From Argyresthia goedartella (lineage: Eukaryota; Arthropoda; Insecta; Lepidoptera; Argyresthiidae): a stretch of 64,000 bases of DNA. The notes beneath the pieces were generated by a model. The model made no database searches, had not been told where the DNA came from, and saw nothing but the letters and a program-made list of their open reading frames with translations. The first letter of the stretch is position 1, and every line of letters starts with the position of its first letter. The DNA lies in contig OX463816.1 in the NCBI GenBank assembly GCA_949825045.1, positions 13,015,579-13,079,578 of the forward strand. The letters are read 5' to 3'. Below, piece after piece: positions 46,353 to 57,780 of the stretch. The translations under genes and the position numbers were made by a program.

Positions 46353-46616
46353 ATGTTTTTTTTTTTATATAGCCTCTATTGTGTCTCACTGCTGGGCAAA
46401 GGCCTCACCATTTCATGCCCACACATCCTTATCCGAAGCTGTACTGCCCCACCGTGGTTGAAACCTTCCAGGTCGTCCCTCCATCCCCTTCTGGGCCTTC
46501 CCCTATGCCGGTGTCTGTCTGTAGGCACCCATTCAGTTGCTGTTTTCGCCCTTTTGTCGGGGTGCATTCGACAGACATGTTCGGCCCAGGTCCACTTGAG
46601 TTTGGCAGTCTATATA
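46353..46616 (-). pseudogene. RTE-like LINE C-terminal fragment
   Basis: The minus strand reads KLKWTWAEHVCRMHPDKR, then RHRGRPRRGWRDDLEGF, the 'W.GH..R' and 'GRP..RW.DDL' blocks at the C-terminus of RTE-type and related LINEs. The copy is cut on its 5' side by the long-TIR element starting at 46617. More of the same type of LINE lies at 47455-47690. Plus-strand frames over this stretch are shadows. Confidence 0.75.
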
Positions 46617-47125
46617 TGTCGCAGTTAGTTGGCTAATTCAGATACTTGACTAACTCTCTAGACCGTTAATTAAATACCGACGTTTAACCAAGTCACTAAA
46701 ATTCCGTCAAACAAGTGAGTGAACGAAAAGTTTAACGAGTTGTCTCAACGTTCCTAGGCAACAAGACATATACATTTTTTTATGTGTACTTAAGTTTATG
46801 TTTTAAGTATTTTTGTTGTTCTTACATGTTCAACCTAACATGAAGGGTAAAGGGGGTGAGGGAAGCGAAGGGGGCTAAAGGGCTAAAGGGTTACCCTTCG
46901 TCTAAGATACCGCAATGTGTGGCCCTGATATAAGCTGTGGAAATCAGCTGTTGTTGTGACGCCATCTTGTTTTCCAAAACGCCGGCTTTCGGTAAGACAG
47001 ATTGTTAAACGTTTTCGACGATGCTTTATTTAAATCAAAATGCTAGTGACTTGGTTAAATGTCGGTATTTAATTAACGGTCTAGAGAGTTAGTTAAGTGT
47101 CTGATTTAACCAACCAACTGCGACA
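46617..47125 (+). mobile_element. Miniature element, hairpin-core family, long-TIR type
   Basis: The ends TGTCGCAGTTAGTTGGCTAA and TTAACCAACCAACTGCGACA pair for about 83 bp, up to AACCAAGTCACTA, and weakly beyond. The 509 bp body holds the hairpin core in plus orientation (CATGAAGGGTAAAGGGGGTG, with a small internal duplication GGGCTAAAGGGCTAAAGGGT) and the segment shared with 34188. TATA before and TACA after may be a diverged 4 bp target duplication. It interrupts an RTE-like LINE. Confidence 0.88.
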
Positions 47126-47454
47126 TACATATTATGATTTTTTTAAATTATACACGATAGCGACATAGTTAAAATTTGTATGGCAATGCGTAGAACGCCT
47201 CTAGCGGTATCTTCGCTGAACTTAAAATGATATCTTTCTATCCTTGCCCTCATCGTATAAAAGAAAGAGATAGTGGCATTATTACTACAATCGTCCGTTG
47301 AGTTTACTACGCCATCGCATTATAGACGTACTGAACTCCTACGTCCGCGATCTCAGTTTTGGAGCGCAGTGTGGTGTTTCTAATGCGATCTGTGCGTTTA
47401 ACACCCGGAATACTGCGCTAATCACTCGCTGGCAATCCTTGAATTTGGACTTCT

Positions 47455-47690
47455 AACGTTCGGTCAATGACCACTGAGGTGCGCCGTAGGTGAGGATGGG
47501 CAGGATGCGCATGTCGACGAGTTTGCGCTTCAGGGTCAACGGAAGGTTGCCCTTCATCAGCTCCTTCATATCATGGACCAGTAGCTCTTCCAGGCGTTCG
47601 AAACACGTCGTCCAATTTCCTTGTCCTGCCTGTTTTCGAAGGACACTATCTGGCCCAAGTGGTTGTACCTACTCGTCGAAGTATTGTATT
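47455..47690 (-). pseudogene. RTE-like LINE fragment, upstream part
   Basis: The minus strand reads YNHLGQIVSFENRQDKEIGR, then after a one-base shift ELMKGNLPLTLKRKLVDM and ILPILTYGAPQWSLTER. These are the blocks lying between the RT catalytic core and the C-terminal 'GH..R' region in RTE-like LINEs. It is probably the same copy as 46353-46616, separated by the miniature element and about 330 bp of other sequence (47126-47454) in which I recognise nothing. Confidence 0.75.
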
Positions 47691-48235
47691 GTCATTGGGA
47701 ATGTTATATCAACTTATATAATTCCCAAAATAACATTTTTACAGCTATATTATTTATATATGCCTAGACCTATACAGCATGATTGGATTAATGCAGAACG
47801 TCAGTTAACTGCAACACACGGAATTTCGATTAGTGCGCCAACGCCATCAAAGTTCATTGGACCCTCCAAACCGCATACAACGATATTCTAATAGCGTCTG
47901 ACCCTTGCACATAATCAGTCCCATCATACCACACGTTCGCTACGATTAAAGACTCTATGACGTTTGCGATAAGAACGGTATAAATCCCAAAAGGTTACTT
48001 GAGAACCAGACGTTGTAATACAGGATTATAAAGCTACAGTAGAATGAATTATGTTCATATTGATTGTTGGGGTCCCGCGGCTATATCGCCTAACACCCGA
48101 TATTCGGTGATTTCAATTTATATCTATTGTCTCCTAACGATTGTAATTTAACAATACATCGTGTGGGTGAACTGTTTATGGCCCTTGGGGGTTACTACAA
48201 CCCTTATAGCCATTCAGATTAGGTTCAAAACAAGA

Positions 48236-48253
48236 ACCATGGTATACCATGGT
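48236..48253. repeat. 18-nt perfect palindrome
   Basis: ACCATGGTATACCATGGT equals its own reverse complement. It ends 1 nt before the tRNA-like head of a family B SINE. Confidence 0.9.
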
Positions 48254-48254
48254 A

Positions 48255-48480
48255 GACGACCCGAATGTCCGAGTCGGCTGTGACCCTGCCTACGAAGCCA
48301 AGGGTCCCGGGTTCGAATCCCGGTGGGGGCAAATATTTGTTTGATGAGAACGGATGTTTGTACCTTAGTCATGGTTGTTTATCTATCTAAGTATTATATT
48401 TATCTATATCAGTATGTGTATCTTTGTATAGTACCCAAGATACGGGGAATCCTAGTTAGGGGCTAGATCAATGTGTGTAA
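48255..48480 (+). mobile_element. tRNA-derived SINE, family B
   Basis: The head starts GACGACCCGAATGTCCGAG. The B-box region GGGTTCGAATCCCGG is a perfect consensus. The body (TTTGTTTGATGAGAACGGAT, TTAGTCATGGTTGTTTATC, GGGGCTAGATCAATGTGTG) matches the other two copies. It is the least diverged B box in the window. Confidence 0.9.
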
Positions 48481-49339
48481 ATAGAGTCCAAGTTATATTA
48501 TGACATGAAATGATGCGCCGCACTATCGCATTTACGCACACGAGCAAATTGCTCGTCAAGTAGTGGGGCGCGTCATTTTAGTTTGGACAAGCTCTAACCA
48601 TTTCCAGTACAACATAATGGGCTTTATTTCTCTAAAACCAAGACTTGTTTTAAGACGGACATGATTGGATGGTGATGGACATGATGATGGTTCCTGAACT
48701 GAATCGGTATAAGAGGTTGTGGTTCCCCGTTCCCAAGACTGTATTGTGAATTACATATACCAAACCCCGATGCAAGAAGAGGCGTGTTTTATGATTGATG
48801 TGTGTATGTTTGTCTGTTTGTGGCGTCGTAGCTTCCCAGCGGATGATCCGGTTTTTTATTTCCCTTGTTTAAAGTTAATTTCACCGCCAGTGTTCTAAGC
48901 TAAGGTTCAGGAAAAACCGCTGATATCATCGGCCTTTTTCTAGATGATAAGGGGAATTAAACACACGCCTGATTTTAATGACTGTGGGTTTAAAAAAACA
49001 TTGCTCTCTGTCGACGTCAACTTGCGCATTGCGTATTTAAGTCGCCGAAGTGACCCGGATATTGTTCACAAATGTAGCACCATGTGATATTAAGTCTCTA
49101 GGGCGATTCGATATCCGAACGTGCCCCGCCGTTGTTTGGCAACGTATATATATGCGTTTTGATGTAGTCCTCAATCTACATACGCTGGGGTCTGCTCGGT
49201 TTTAATTAACTTTTGTGAGCACAAATGAGGTTTAGCGGAATCAAGTTTAGAATTCAATTAACGGGTCAGCTCTGAATATATATATATAGATTTGGCAGTA
49301 AAGTGGTTGGAATAAATACAGCGATATAAGTAGTTTGAG
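48481..49339. other. Intergenic DNA
   Basis: No supported gene. A short AT dinucleotide run is at 49278-49288. Confidence 0.4.
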
Positions 49340-49499
49340 TTACACTAGGGTTATCGTGAGTGCAACCTCCGTATTCCGAGACCTCGAAATACTAAGATCT
49401 TGCAGAAATTTATCAAGATTAATTTTACATGCAAAATACTGCGCGATCTCGCAAGATTCGAGACTATCTTGGGCGAAATCCTTTACTTTCTTAGAACAA

Positions 49500-49974
49500 C
49501 AATATGCCGTGTTTCAGAAGCTCAAATTAGCCGTTCAAGTATTATGTCGAAGAGATTTAGATCTCATGACCGCTGAAATCACTGCGGTTTATGGTACGAA
49601 GATTAGAAAACATACACCAATAGCTGGCTGACGCTATGAGGACAAGAATATGTGAGCGCCGAATAAGTATGACCGCAGGTTTATTCTGTTTGAGAGATCC
49701 TAGCTGATACCATAAAGATTTTGATTCGTTGAACGATGACACCTTTAATTTGCCACCAAAAACTTCGGTTAAGGGAGAAATAAAAAAGCTGATCAAACGA
49801 CTTCACGTATCTTCCCCTTCCTTTACATCAATAGTGGTGCCAACTAGCGTAGAGACAGAACGGACCTTTTCTGATGGTGGGAATTCGGCACAAAACATTC
49901 GAAGCCAGTTGGCAGACGACACTCTAGATATGTTGTGTTGTCTCAGGAGTTTCTTTCAGAATAAAAATAAATAA
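49500..49974 (+). pseudogene. hAT transposase C-terminal relic
   Basis: Frame 49729-49974 encodes VVPTSVETERTFSDGGN, then IRSQLADDTLDMLCCLRSFF. This is the hAT dimerisation domain (family pattern 'a.SA.sER.FS..g......R..L....v..L..lk'). The preceding frame, from about 49495 to 49631, carries QQYAVFQKLKLAVQVLCRRD and LDLMTAEI, a plausible stretch just upstream of that domain. A frame change and missing DDE residues make it a relic. The first 50 codons of that earlier frame (from 49335) are probably terminal non-coding sequence. Confidence 0.75.
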
Positions 49975-49978
49975 ATAA

Positions 49979-50078
49979 ATGTAGCCCATTAATGTCTACA
50001 CTGAGTGGCACAGGCTTTTACCCGAATACGAGTAAGATTGAGCCATACTCCATCACGCTGGCTCAGTGCGGGTTGTGA
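49979..50078 (+). repeat. Dispersed repeat E, first 100 bp
   Basis: GTAGCCCATTAATGTC, CGAGTAAGATTGAGCCATAC and CACGCTGGCTCAGTGCGGGT match 62092-62190 closely and 36031-36130 less well. Confidence 0.8.
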
Positions 50079-50739
50079 AAGTGAAAGTGCCCTTGTGGCC
50101 TATTTACAGAATAAACGTTTTGAGTTTTGAGTTGGTGGAGAATAATCTTTATTTATTTTAAATTAATGTTCCAGTGCTTTTGTATTTTTACTTATATTTA
50201 TGTCATTATTTCGCCTATAGAACAACAACTTCACCAAGTTTCAATATATTATAATTATTAAAAACAATTCGTAGACATGCGAGATCTCGCGAACTAGTTC
50301 TTGCGAGATTAGACCTCTTAAATCTTAGCAATACCGAGTTTGAAGATTTTGCTGCAAGATTGCACTCCCTTACTTTTTTATTTTATTAATTACTTACTTT
50401 ATTAATTACTTACTTATTTTATTAATATGCCAGCAATACTAGACCATCGATTTGCTCTATAAATTGAGGTAGTTAAATTTAATCTTTAGGTATCCGTAGT
50501 TATAAAATACGCATGTAACGAGTAAATACTGCAGTACCTTAGATTAAGTCTAAGTGCAGTACCTAAGATTTACGATAAGTAACCATGCATCATCTTCCCT
50601 TTGGCCCCTAACGTGCGGAAATGACAGTTGGACTGTTCGACTCTACAGTTTACAAATATAGCAGAGACATCCCAGGCAGCAGATTGGACGTAGCATTCCT
50701 TTAACCTCTCAAAAACTGAGGGTAGTTGGGGCCGGTCGC

Positions 50740-50786
50740 GATTTTGAACCTTATGGCATGGTAATACAATTTAAAACCTATAACGG
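50740..50786. repeat. Short dispersed repeat F
   Basis: TTTTGAACCTTATGGCATGG and AAAACCTATAACGG match 40180-40234 in the same order and orientation. Confidence 0.5.
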
Positions 50787-51034
50787 AAAAGTGGCATTAT
50801 CTAACGCCGGTGGTATTCAAGAGGTTAATAGTAGGGGAGGCCAAGGGGGAATTTCGTGAGTAACTCGAGTGAGTTAGATTTAGATATGGGAGATATCTTA
50901 TATCCGTACGCGAGGAACTTTTTAATGAAACCTTATCTCTTGTATGGACTTATTCTCTAAAATCCATCCAACGTCGCGCCGCCGTCTTGGCACGTGCCGC
51001 AGGTGACATTTAATTAGCTGACCTTATTTTGGAG

Positions 51035-51065
51035 ACACAGATCACCCCCGGGGGGTGATCTGTGT
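51035..51065. repeat. 31-nt perfect palindrome
   Basis: The arms ACACAGATCACCCCC and GGGGGTGATCTGTGT are perfect complements around a single central G. TTTGGAG occurs directly on both sides (partly overlapping the arms), so the arrangement looks like a small inverted duplication. Confidence 0.95.
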
Positions 51066-54000
51066 TTGGAGATGATAATACCCGTCATTACGAACAACTT
51101 TCACCAAGAAACAAATGGTCGCAAATGAAAGCCAAAACTTTCCGTACATTGATTAAAAGTTACTATGGGAGACCCATTAATGGGTACTATCAATCCGTAT
51201 GGCCAGCTAATTAAATCTCATTACCTTGACCTATAGGGGCAATAACCACATTTGCGTGCGGGTCTGCGACACTATCTTAGCGAATGCGAAAGCAACAACT
51301 CTTAATCCGTCGCGCATGAGTCGCAAAATGGCCTAGTGGCCTCCTGGAGTCATACAATATTTTGTCGTAAGTAGTATTTTGTCGATTAAGTCGTTAACTA
51401 AACAGTCGAATAAAATAGTCCAGTTATCGCAACAACGTTACAATATGATTTACAGAATACATTTACTTACTCCGAGGACTGTACTTTTTGTAATTATTTA
51501 TTCCTGCTTATTAATTATGATAATGATATATTTTGTATTAGTTCAGCATAAGCCATTTTTGAAAGAGATCTAAAAATCAATCTGTGGGAGTTTCTACGCC
51601 CTTCTCCTCCCACAGTGGTCCAATGTATAGAATTGGCAAAAAATGACGATTGCTAAGTATATTTAAATATCTACAGTAATAAAGACATTTGGAATTTGGA
51701 ATTTGGTAGTAAACAAACCAAGCCAATTGAAGCCCCAACACCAATAAATAATCATAACACAACAAACTGATTGTAGCAGGCGACAAGCGCGACAGTATCG
51801 ATATTTCGTCCTCGGAAGACCCTCGATATTTCATCTCACGGCGCCCACTGTATCAATGGACCCTAATAGCGTGGACGCAGTCCTTTGTGCTCCCCTGTAC
51901 CACGGCCCTTGGAGAGTCCCTTCAATTCGGGATGAGTCTCTGCTGAATCAAGCAACGCATATTGATATTTTGTCCGGAATTTCTCGTGTAGATTGAAGGT
52001 AGTATATAGTTAATCAATAAAGTTGAAGAGAATGTCTGGAGAACGCAAAGGTCTTGTCCTTCACACACACACCTCACCACAACCACGTGTACATGTTTGT
52101 ATGGACACCTTTATCTCTAAGGGAAAATACCAGTACCAAAGTTACAAGAAAAAAATGTATGTATTACTCGTAATACTGGTTCGGAAAACCAAAATAGGGC
52201 CCGTCCGTGCCACCATTTTCCCGGGTGGAGTGTGATTGAATCTTGTTACGAACTGAGGGATCCAAATTTCCTCGACAGGAAGTACGTTATAATCTATTTG
52301 GCCCGTAGAAAGGGTGTAAACGAAACCCACGAGCCCGCGAATAAAAAAGATCTAAAGGGCTCTAACTCGGTTTTTATATTCAAAGGATCCTGATTTGCTC
52401 TACATCTACAATGATCGGCAAACAAGCGGCTCCGCTCATTGCTGTAGAGTTGAGAGATTGAATACACAATTAACCTTCATTCTCGAATCTGAAATCATTC
52501 AACAAGTTTGCAACAAATAAGTCTAAACTGTATTTATTGGCGCAAAACATTGGAAAAGATCACGTGGATCCGAGCCGACCGGGGCGGCCGGTAGAAAGTA
52601 GCTTACCTCGTGCGCCACTCTTCATTCAACCACACTAAAACAGGTTACAACTCGATTTACCCATACATACACAAACTGAGTGTCTCCGAAGCTGCCTTCG
52701 GAGGCTTTTGTACAACCGACAAACCCACACAAGTATAGTTCACTACTAGCACAGCGCCAGTCTCGAACCGCAGGTCAGCGTATCTCGGTGCTCGGAGCAT
52801 CATTTATTTTTTGTTGTTTCACCAACTGGTTTAAGCATCGATAAAGGGTATGACTCAGGGTGTGTCTGGTGGAGAGAAATATTGTTAAATCTTAGATAAA
52901 TACATACCTAACTAACAACGTAACACTAGTTTCACAATTCAGGTAAACACGAACATAAACACAAAGAAGAAAGCTTTGCGCAGTGGTCATGCATGATACA
53001 GACAAGCGACGGAAACTATACCAAATAAGGCAAGTTTTATCTACTAACCAAACGCACCTATGATGCCTTGCCGCTTGCCTAGTGCCCTAAAAGTAAGATA
53101 AAAGTAAAAGATATCCGCTGCAACAAATACAAAACACAACTTTTTTTCATAGAGAGGACCACAAGACAATAATAATGTTACCATACCATCTCCCATCTCC
53201 GTTGAATAGCAGTGCGCTTGTGTGCATTGATTTATAGTATCTACAGTTCCGAACACGTGTTATGTTCAGTCGAGAGAAGGGTGCCTCGCTCTCTACCTGC
53301 TATATAATTTAAATGATTCCTTTATGCCGATGTTACTCATATCTAAATGGCAAATGTGTACAATATGATTTTTGGTTGATTAGTTGCATTTCGGAACGTT
53401 TGCTTTATATTCGGAGGTTTTTGTATAGTGGTATCTTTCAGCGTTTGGCTCTAAAATGAAGCTTTTCAAACTTGTTGTATTGGTTATCTTGTTTTTTGTT
53501 AAATAGTCTACAACACAGCGTCCCACTGCCCCACTGCTGGGCAATGGCGTCATTGGTTGGAACCCGGATATCTTGATAAATAGATATATATTTTTCTCTT
53601 TATAAAAGCTCCCTAAGTTGAATTGACACACTTTTAGTAAATATTTATAGTAGAGTCCAAATTATAAAAAACTAAAAGTCTAAAAATGCTTAGTAATACT
53701 TGGTACATGGCCTAGTTCCATCCAAGACAAAGCGAATGAATTCAAACTACCCAAAACTCGCTAAATTGTTACACAATAAGTTTACCCTCAAACCCTCAGA
53801 CACTTCGATTTGTTTCCGTTGTCGAGTTGCCTTATCTATCATCCCCGAAGCAAGGATAGCCTCTTTGTATTTCGACAATAGTCTCTATAATAATAGATTC
53901 TCTACCTGCTATTCAAAGTTATTTATTCCTTTGTAAACAATGTTAAAGTGATTTTGCGCGACCGTCACCGTCGTCGTATATTGCGTAGAGTTACTTGGAG

Positions 54001-55193
54001 TTACTTCGGTAATTATTATTTCCCATAATTTAGCAAAATAGAGCCGCCACTTAAGTAAGTAGTTAGTTATACTACATACAATTCAGTCAAGGTTTTGAGA
54101 CAAAAGCATTTAAGTGCTTCCAACACTAATTGCCTGGGTTCTGGATAACTTCAGCAGTCTTTGGTGTCTTATCAAATTATTCCTTAGACAACATGTTTTT
54201 CAGTGACATACCGTGAATAGTGTAGCGTAGGGTAGACTAAGCGGTCATTAGGTGGAATTTAATAATTATTTCTTTAAAGATCTCAGCGTGACGTCTCGAA
54301 TTGTGTTATGCTTAGACAACAAAACTATTTTGCAACTTTGCTTAATTAGTAATTAAACATTGTAAATCGATATCTTCAGCGTCGCGAAATAACGAAATGC
54401 TCACAACACTTTCCGTTAAAAAACTTAATCGATGTTACTTTATTACTTACCCACGACGATCGGAGTTATTCGTTGTTTGTTACCGTTTTCCTTTACACTT
54501 CAGTAAAACCAGTTTATTTTACGGTGCCTCTCTTTTGAAAGTGCACTATTTAATTGCTCCATTTGTCTCTGTTGCACTTGGCGCAACGCGGCATGCCTGA
54601 CTGGGACAGCATGTGCCGGCAGGCCTCGTGGGAAACCGATGAAATAGCTTAGCGTCCTTCCTTGTACTCTAAATAGACCTATTGAGATGTTTTGATTGGC
54701 CTTTTGTTGTTGAAGAAACATGTCCGTGCGAACGAGCGTACTCCACACGCTGCGGCTTAGCTGCACGTTCATTTGTTTCCTGTGAACAGCTCATCTGAAC
54801 AATTATATTAATTAGAGGCTGCATTCTTAACTTCGAAGTGTTGATGTGTTTAAGAACAATCACACTATCAAAATCAAATCAAATCAAAAATCATTTATTT
54901 CCATAGGATGTTGTTACATCACTTAGATCCGTCATTACATTTTTTTGGGTGAGTTCACTAACACAATGGCGGAATCTGTGGAGAAGAGCTCACCGAAGAA
55001 ACTCAACAGTCGTCGCATCTTTTGCGTTTCCTTTTTTAAATAAAATATTGTCAAATTACAAAATGAATGCTAATTATATATCGAAACAGCCTGTTACTCA
55101 AACAATCTATTCCCATGGTCATCTGTCCTCTAAGTAATCAGATATCCTATAGTAACCTTTTTTATACAATTTCTGTTTTATTATTATTTTAAA

Positions 55194-57670
55194 CTAGTCT
55201 AAAGGTAAGTTTTTAATATCAGTAGGGACCTTATTGTAATAGCGTATACAATTGCCTTTAAAAGAATTACTAATTTTATGTAGTCGGCTTACATAAGCAA
55301 CCAACTTGTCTTTATTTCTAGTATTAAAATTGTGTATATCACTGTACTTCTGAAAATTAGTTATATTTCTTTTTACATACACAAGAATGTCATAGATATA
55401 TTGAGACGCAAATGTCAGAATATTAATTTCTTTAAACTTTTCCCTCAGTGACACTCTAGGCCCTAATCTATAAATTGCACGAACAGCCCGTTTCTGCAGA
55501 ATAAATATACTATTAGCATTCGCAGCGTGACCCCACAATAAAATACCATAGGTCATTAGACTATGAAAGTAACTAAAGTAGACTAGTCTAGCGGTGTCTA
55601 CGTCGGTAAGAGCTCTAATTTTTTTAACTGCGAACGCTGCCGAACTCAGTCTGTTCGACAATTTATTTATATGAGGATCCCATTGTAGTTTGGCGTCTAA
55701 AGTAATGCCCAAAAAGACAGTCGACTGCACAAGGTCCAATCTCTGTCCTTTTATAAATATGTCTGTAGTTACCGGGTTCACATTGGGTAACACGAATTTA
55801 ATACATTTAGTTTTCTTTTCATTAAGTAATAAATTGTTAACAGTAAACCAGTTCACTATACTAGAGATAGCATTGTTTACCTCGTCATAATTTGATTGCT
55901 GTCTTTTAACTTTAAATATCAAAGAAGTATCATCGCTAACAATACTAACCTATGTTTTGCTTTAACAAGGTAAGGTAAATCATTAATATATACTAAAAAC
56001 AAGAAAGCACCAAGAATTGAACCTTGCGGTACGCCCATACTTATTGAAGACCCAGGTGATCTTTTCCCATTAACATCGACCATCTGAACCCTATCTGTTA
56101 GATATGACTCCAGAAGGCCAAGTGCCTGATCTTTTACACCATAATGGCGTAACTTCCTGACAAGAGTGTCATGATGGACGCAATCAAAAGCCTTGGATAG
56201 ATCGCAGAAGACACCTATTGCATCCATTGCGTCTTCCCAGGTATCAAAAATATTGTCGATTAGTTCAACACCAGCATCGGCTGTTGAACGACCCTTTGTG
56301 AAACCAAACTGAGCAATATGAATTAAATTATTGAGATAAAAATGACTTTGCAATTGATTAAGTATGAGTTTTTCAAATATTTTGCTAAGCGTTGGTAGTA
56401 TCGATATGGGTCTAAAATTGGAGGGGTCTGATGTACTACCAGCTTTGAATAAAGGTATAACTTTACTTAGTTTCATCAAGTCAGGAAACACACCATTATC
56501 TATACATTGATTAAATATACAACAAAGGTGAGGTGCAATACAATCTACAATGGAACTTATAATTTTTACTGATAGACCATGGGCGTCAGCTGCCTTTTTC
56601 ATTTCCAGGGATTTAAACGCTTTTACAATGTCTTCATTATTTACGTGCCTAAATTTAAAATCTGTTTTACATTCCTCAAAGTTTTGTTTAAGTATAGATT
56701 CAGCAGCAGCGGGAGATGAATTTAAAGACTTGGTTGTTGAAACTGGAATGTCCGTAAATTTCTCTTCATAGAGTTCATATAATCTTCGTCTGCTCCTATG
56801 AATTCCAACTGTCGCCCAATCACTAAACAAAGCTTTGTTATTAACTTTTATAGTTTTTGATTTAAATACCGTATCATATTCATTTTTGACAAGGTTAAAT
56901 ACTGAGTTGTACAACAAATTTGGATCGTCACTGTATGGTATTTCCCATAGTTTATCTAAAATATTATTCCTGCAGTGTTCAAGCCGAGTGTCACTAACGG
57001 GCACACATGTAATATCCTCTTTTTGGTCCTTTTTTATTTTAATATTGAATATACCTATCTGACCAGAGTGATCAGAGGTTAATTTATTGATGACCGATTT
57101 GAAAATGGGCGTAATGTTAGTAAATATATTGTCAATGCAGGTAGCAGATGTTGCAGTAATTCTAGTAGGCTCCAAAAACAGATAGTTCATGTTGTGACAT
57201 AAAAATAAAGATTTTAATCTAGTACAAATATTATTATCCTCTAACAGATTAACATTAAAATCACCACAAATTATAAAAAATTTGTTTTTATCGCTGATTT
57301 TAATCAACACTTCATCCATTTTCTTTTCGAACAAATCAAAGGATGAATCTGGTGGTCTGTATACGCTCATTACAATAAGTTGTTCAAGTTCAATACAGGC
57401 TATTTCCATGGTACGCTCAACAGACAGGCTCACTATGTCAACTCGTTCCTTATATTTAAAACTATTATTTACAAGTATTAAGGAGCCACCGCGATCAGCT
57501 GTTTTTCTGTTGAACGAACTAGCAACGTGGTGGTTATCAAAGTTGAACATGAACTGATAACTCTTTAAAAAGTGCTCTGTTATACATAAAATATCAATAT
57601 TATTACAGTTCATGAATAACTCAATTTCCAGTTCTTTACTTAACATGCCCTGTATATTTTGATGAACCAC
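55194..57670 (-). pseudogene. LINE ORF2: endonuclease and reverse transcriptase, one frameshift
   Basis: Frame 55919-57670 (583 codons) starts in an APE-type endonuclease: VVHQNIQGMLSK (Asn), ITEH (Glu), MSVYRPPD, ICGDFNVNLL (Asp, Asn) and LTSDHSGQ (His). The RT follows: KKAADAHGLSVKII, SNFRPISILPTLSKIF, GFTKGRSTADA, CDLSKAFDCVHHDTL with the first catalytic Asp, and GVPQGSILGAFLFLVYINDL. One base is missing in the codons for the second active-site box at about 55928. The DD pair and TSLIF are therefore read in the frame 55194-55922, which then runs through LNEKKTKCIKF, TVFLGITLDAKLQW, RLVYFSYFHSLMTYGILLWG and a C-terminal NSFKGNCIRYYNKVP. No other lesion is obvious, so the copy is young. The upstream frame stays open to about 57835 without an ATG. 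Confidence 0.93.
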
Positions 57671-57780
57671 GTTTAAAATATTCTTACTTTTACATTTTTC
57701 ATTACTAGTAACTTGATTTAATGGGCAAGATGAAGGTATATTTATACAAATATTAATATTACTGCCAGAGTTACTCTCTG

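Larger units (their letters stand above)
49340..50370 (+). mobile_element. hAT element relic
   Basis: Two transposase pieces sit between sequences that look like degenerate inverted ends: GAGTGCAACCTCCG near 49358, and the inverted complement GGAGTGCAATCTTGC ending near 50370. Both ends are rich in AGATCTCGCAAGATT-like motifs. The interior is short, so the 5' part of the gene is deleted. A fragment of repeat E (49979-50078) and a LINE-like tail (AGAATAAACGTTTTGAG, about 50107) lie inside the 3' part. No 8 bp target duplication was identified. Confidence 0.55.
50371..54871. other. Intergenic DNA, few features
   Basis: Short frames occur but none is supported. Visible structures are a 31-nt palindrome (51035-51065), an 8 bp GC-rich stem-loop (52684-52703) and a repeat F copy (50740-50786). 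Confidence 0.4.

Noticed and set aside
46353..46636. Plus-strand frames of 85-91 codons
   Set aside because: They are shadows of the minus-strand RTE-like C-terminus, which shows recognisable blocks.
52684..52703. CTCCGAAG-CTGC-CTTCGGAG stem followed by CTTTTG as a bacterial-type terminator
   Set aside because: There is no bacterial gene context. In insect DNA this is only a short GC-rich stem.
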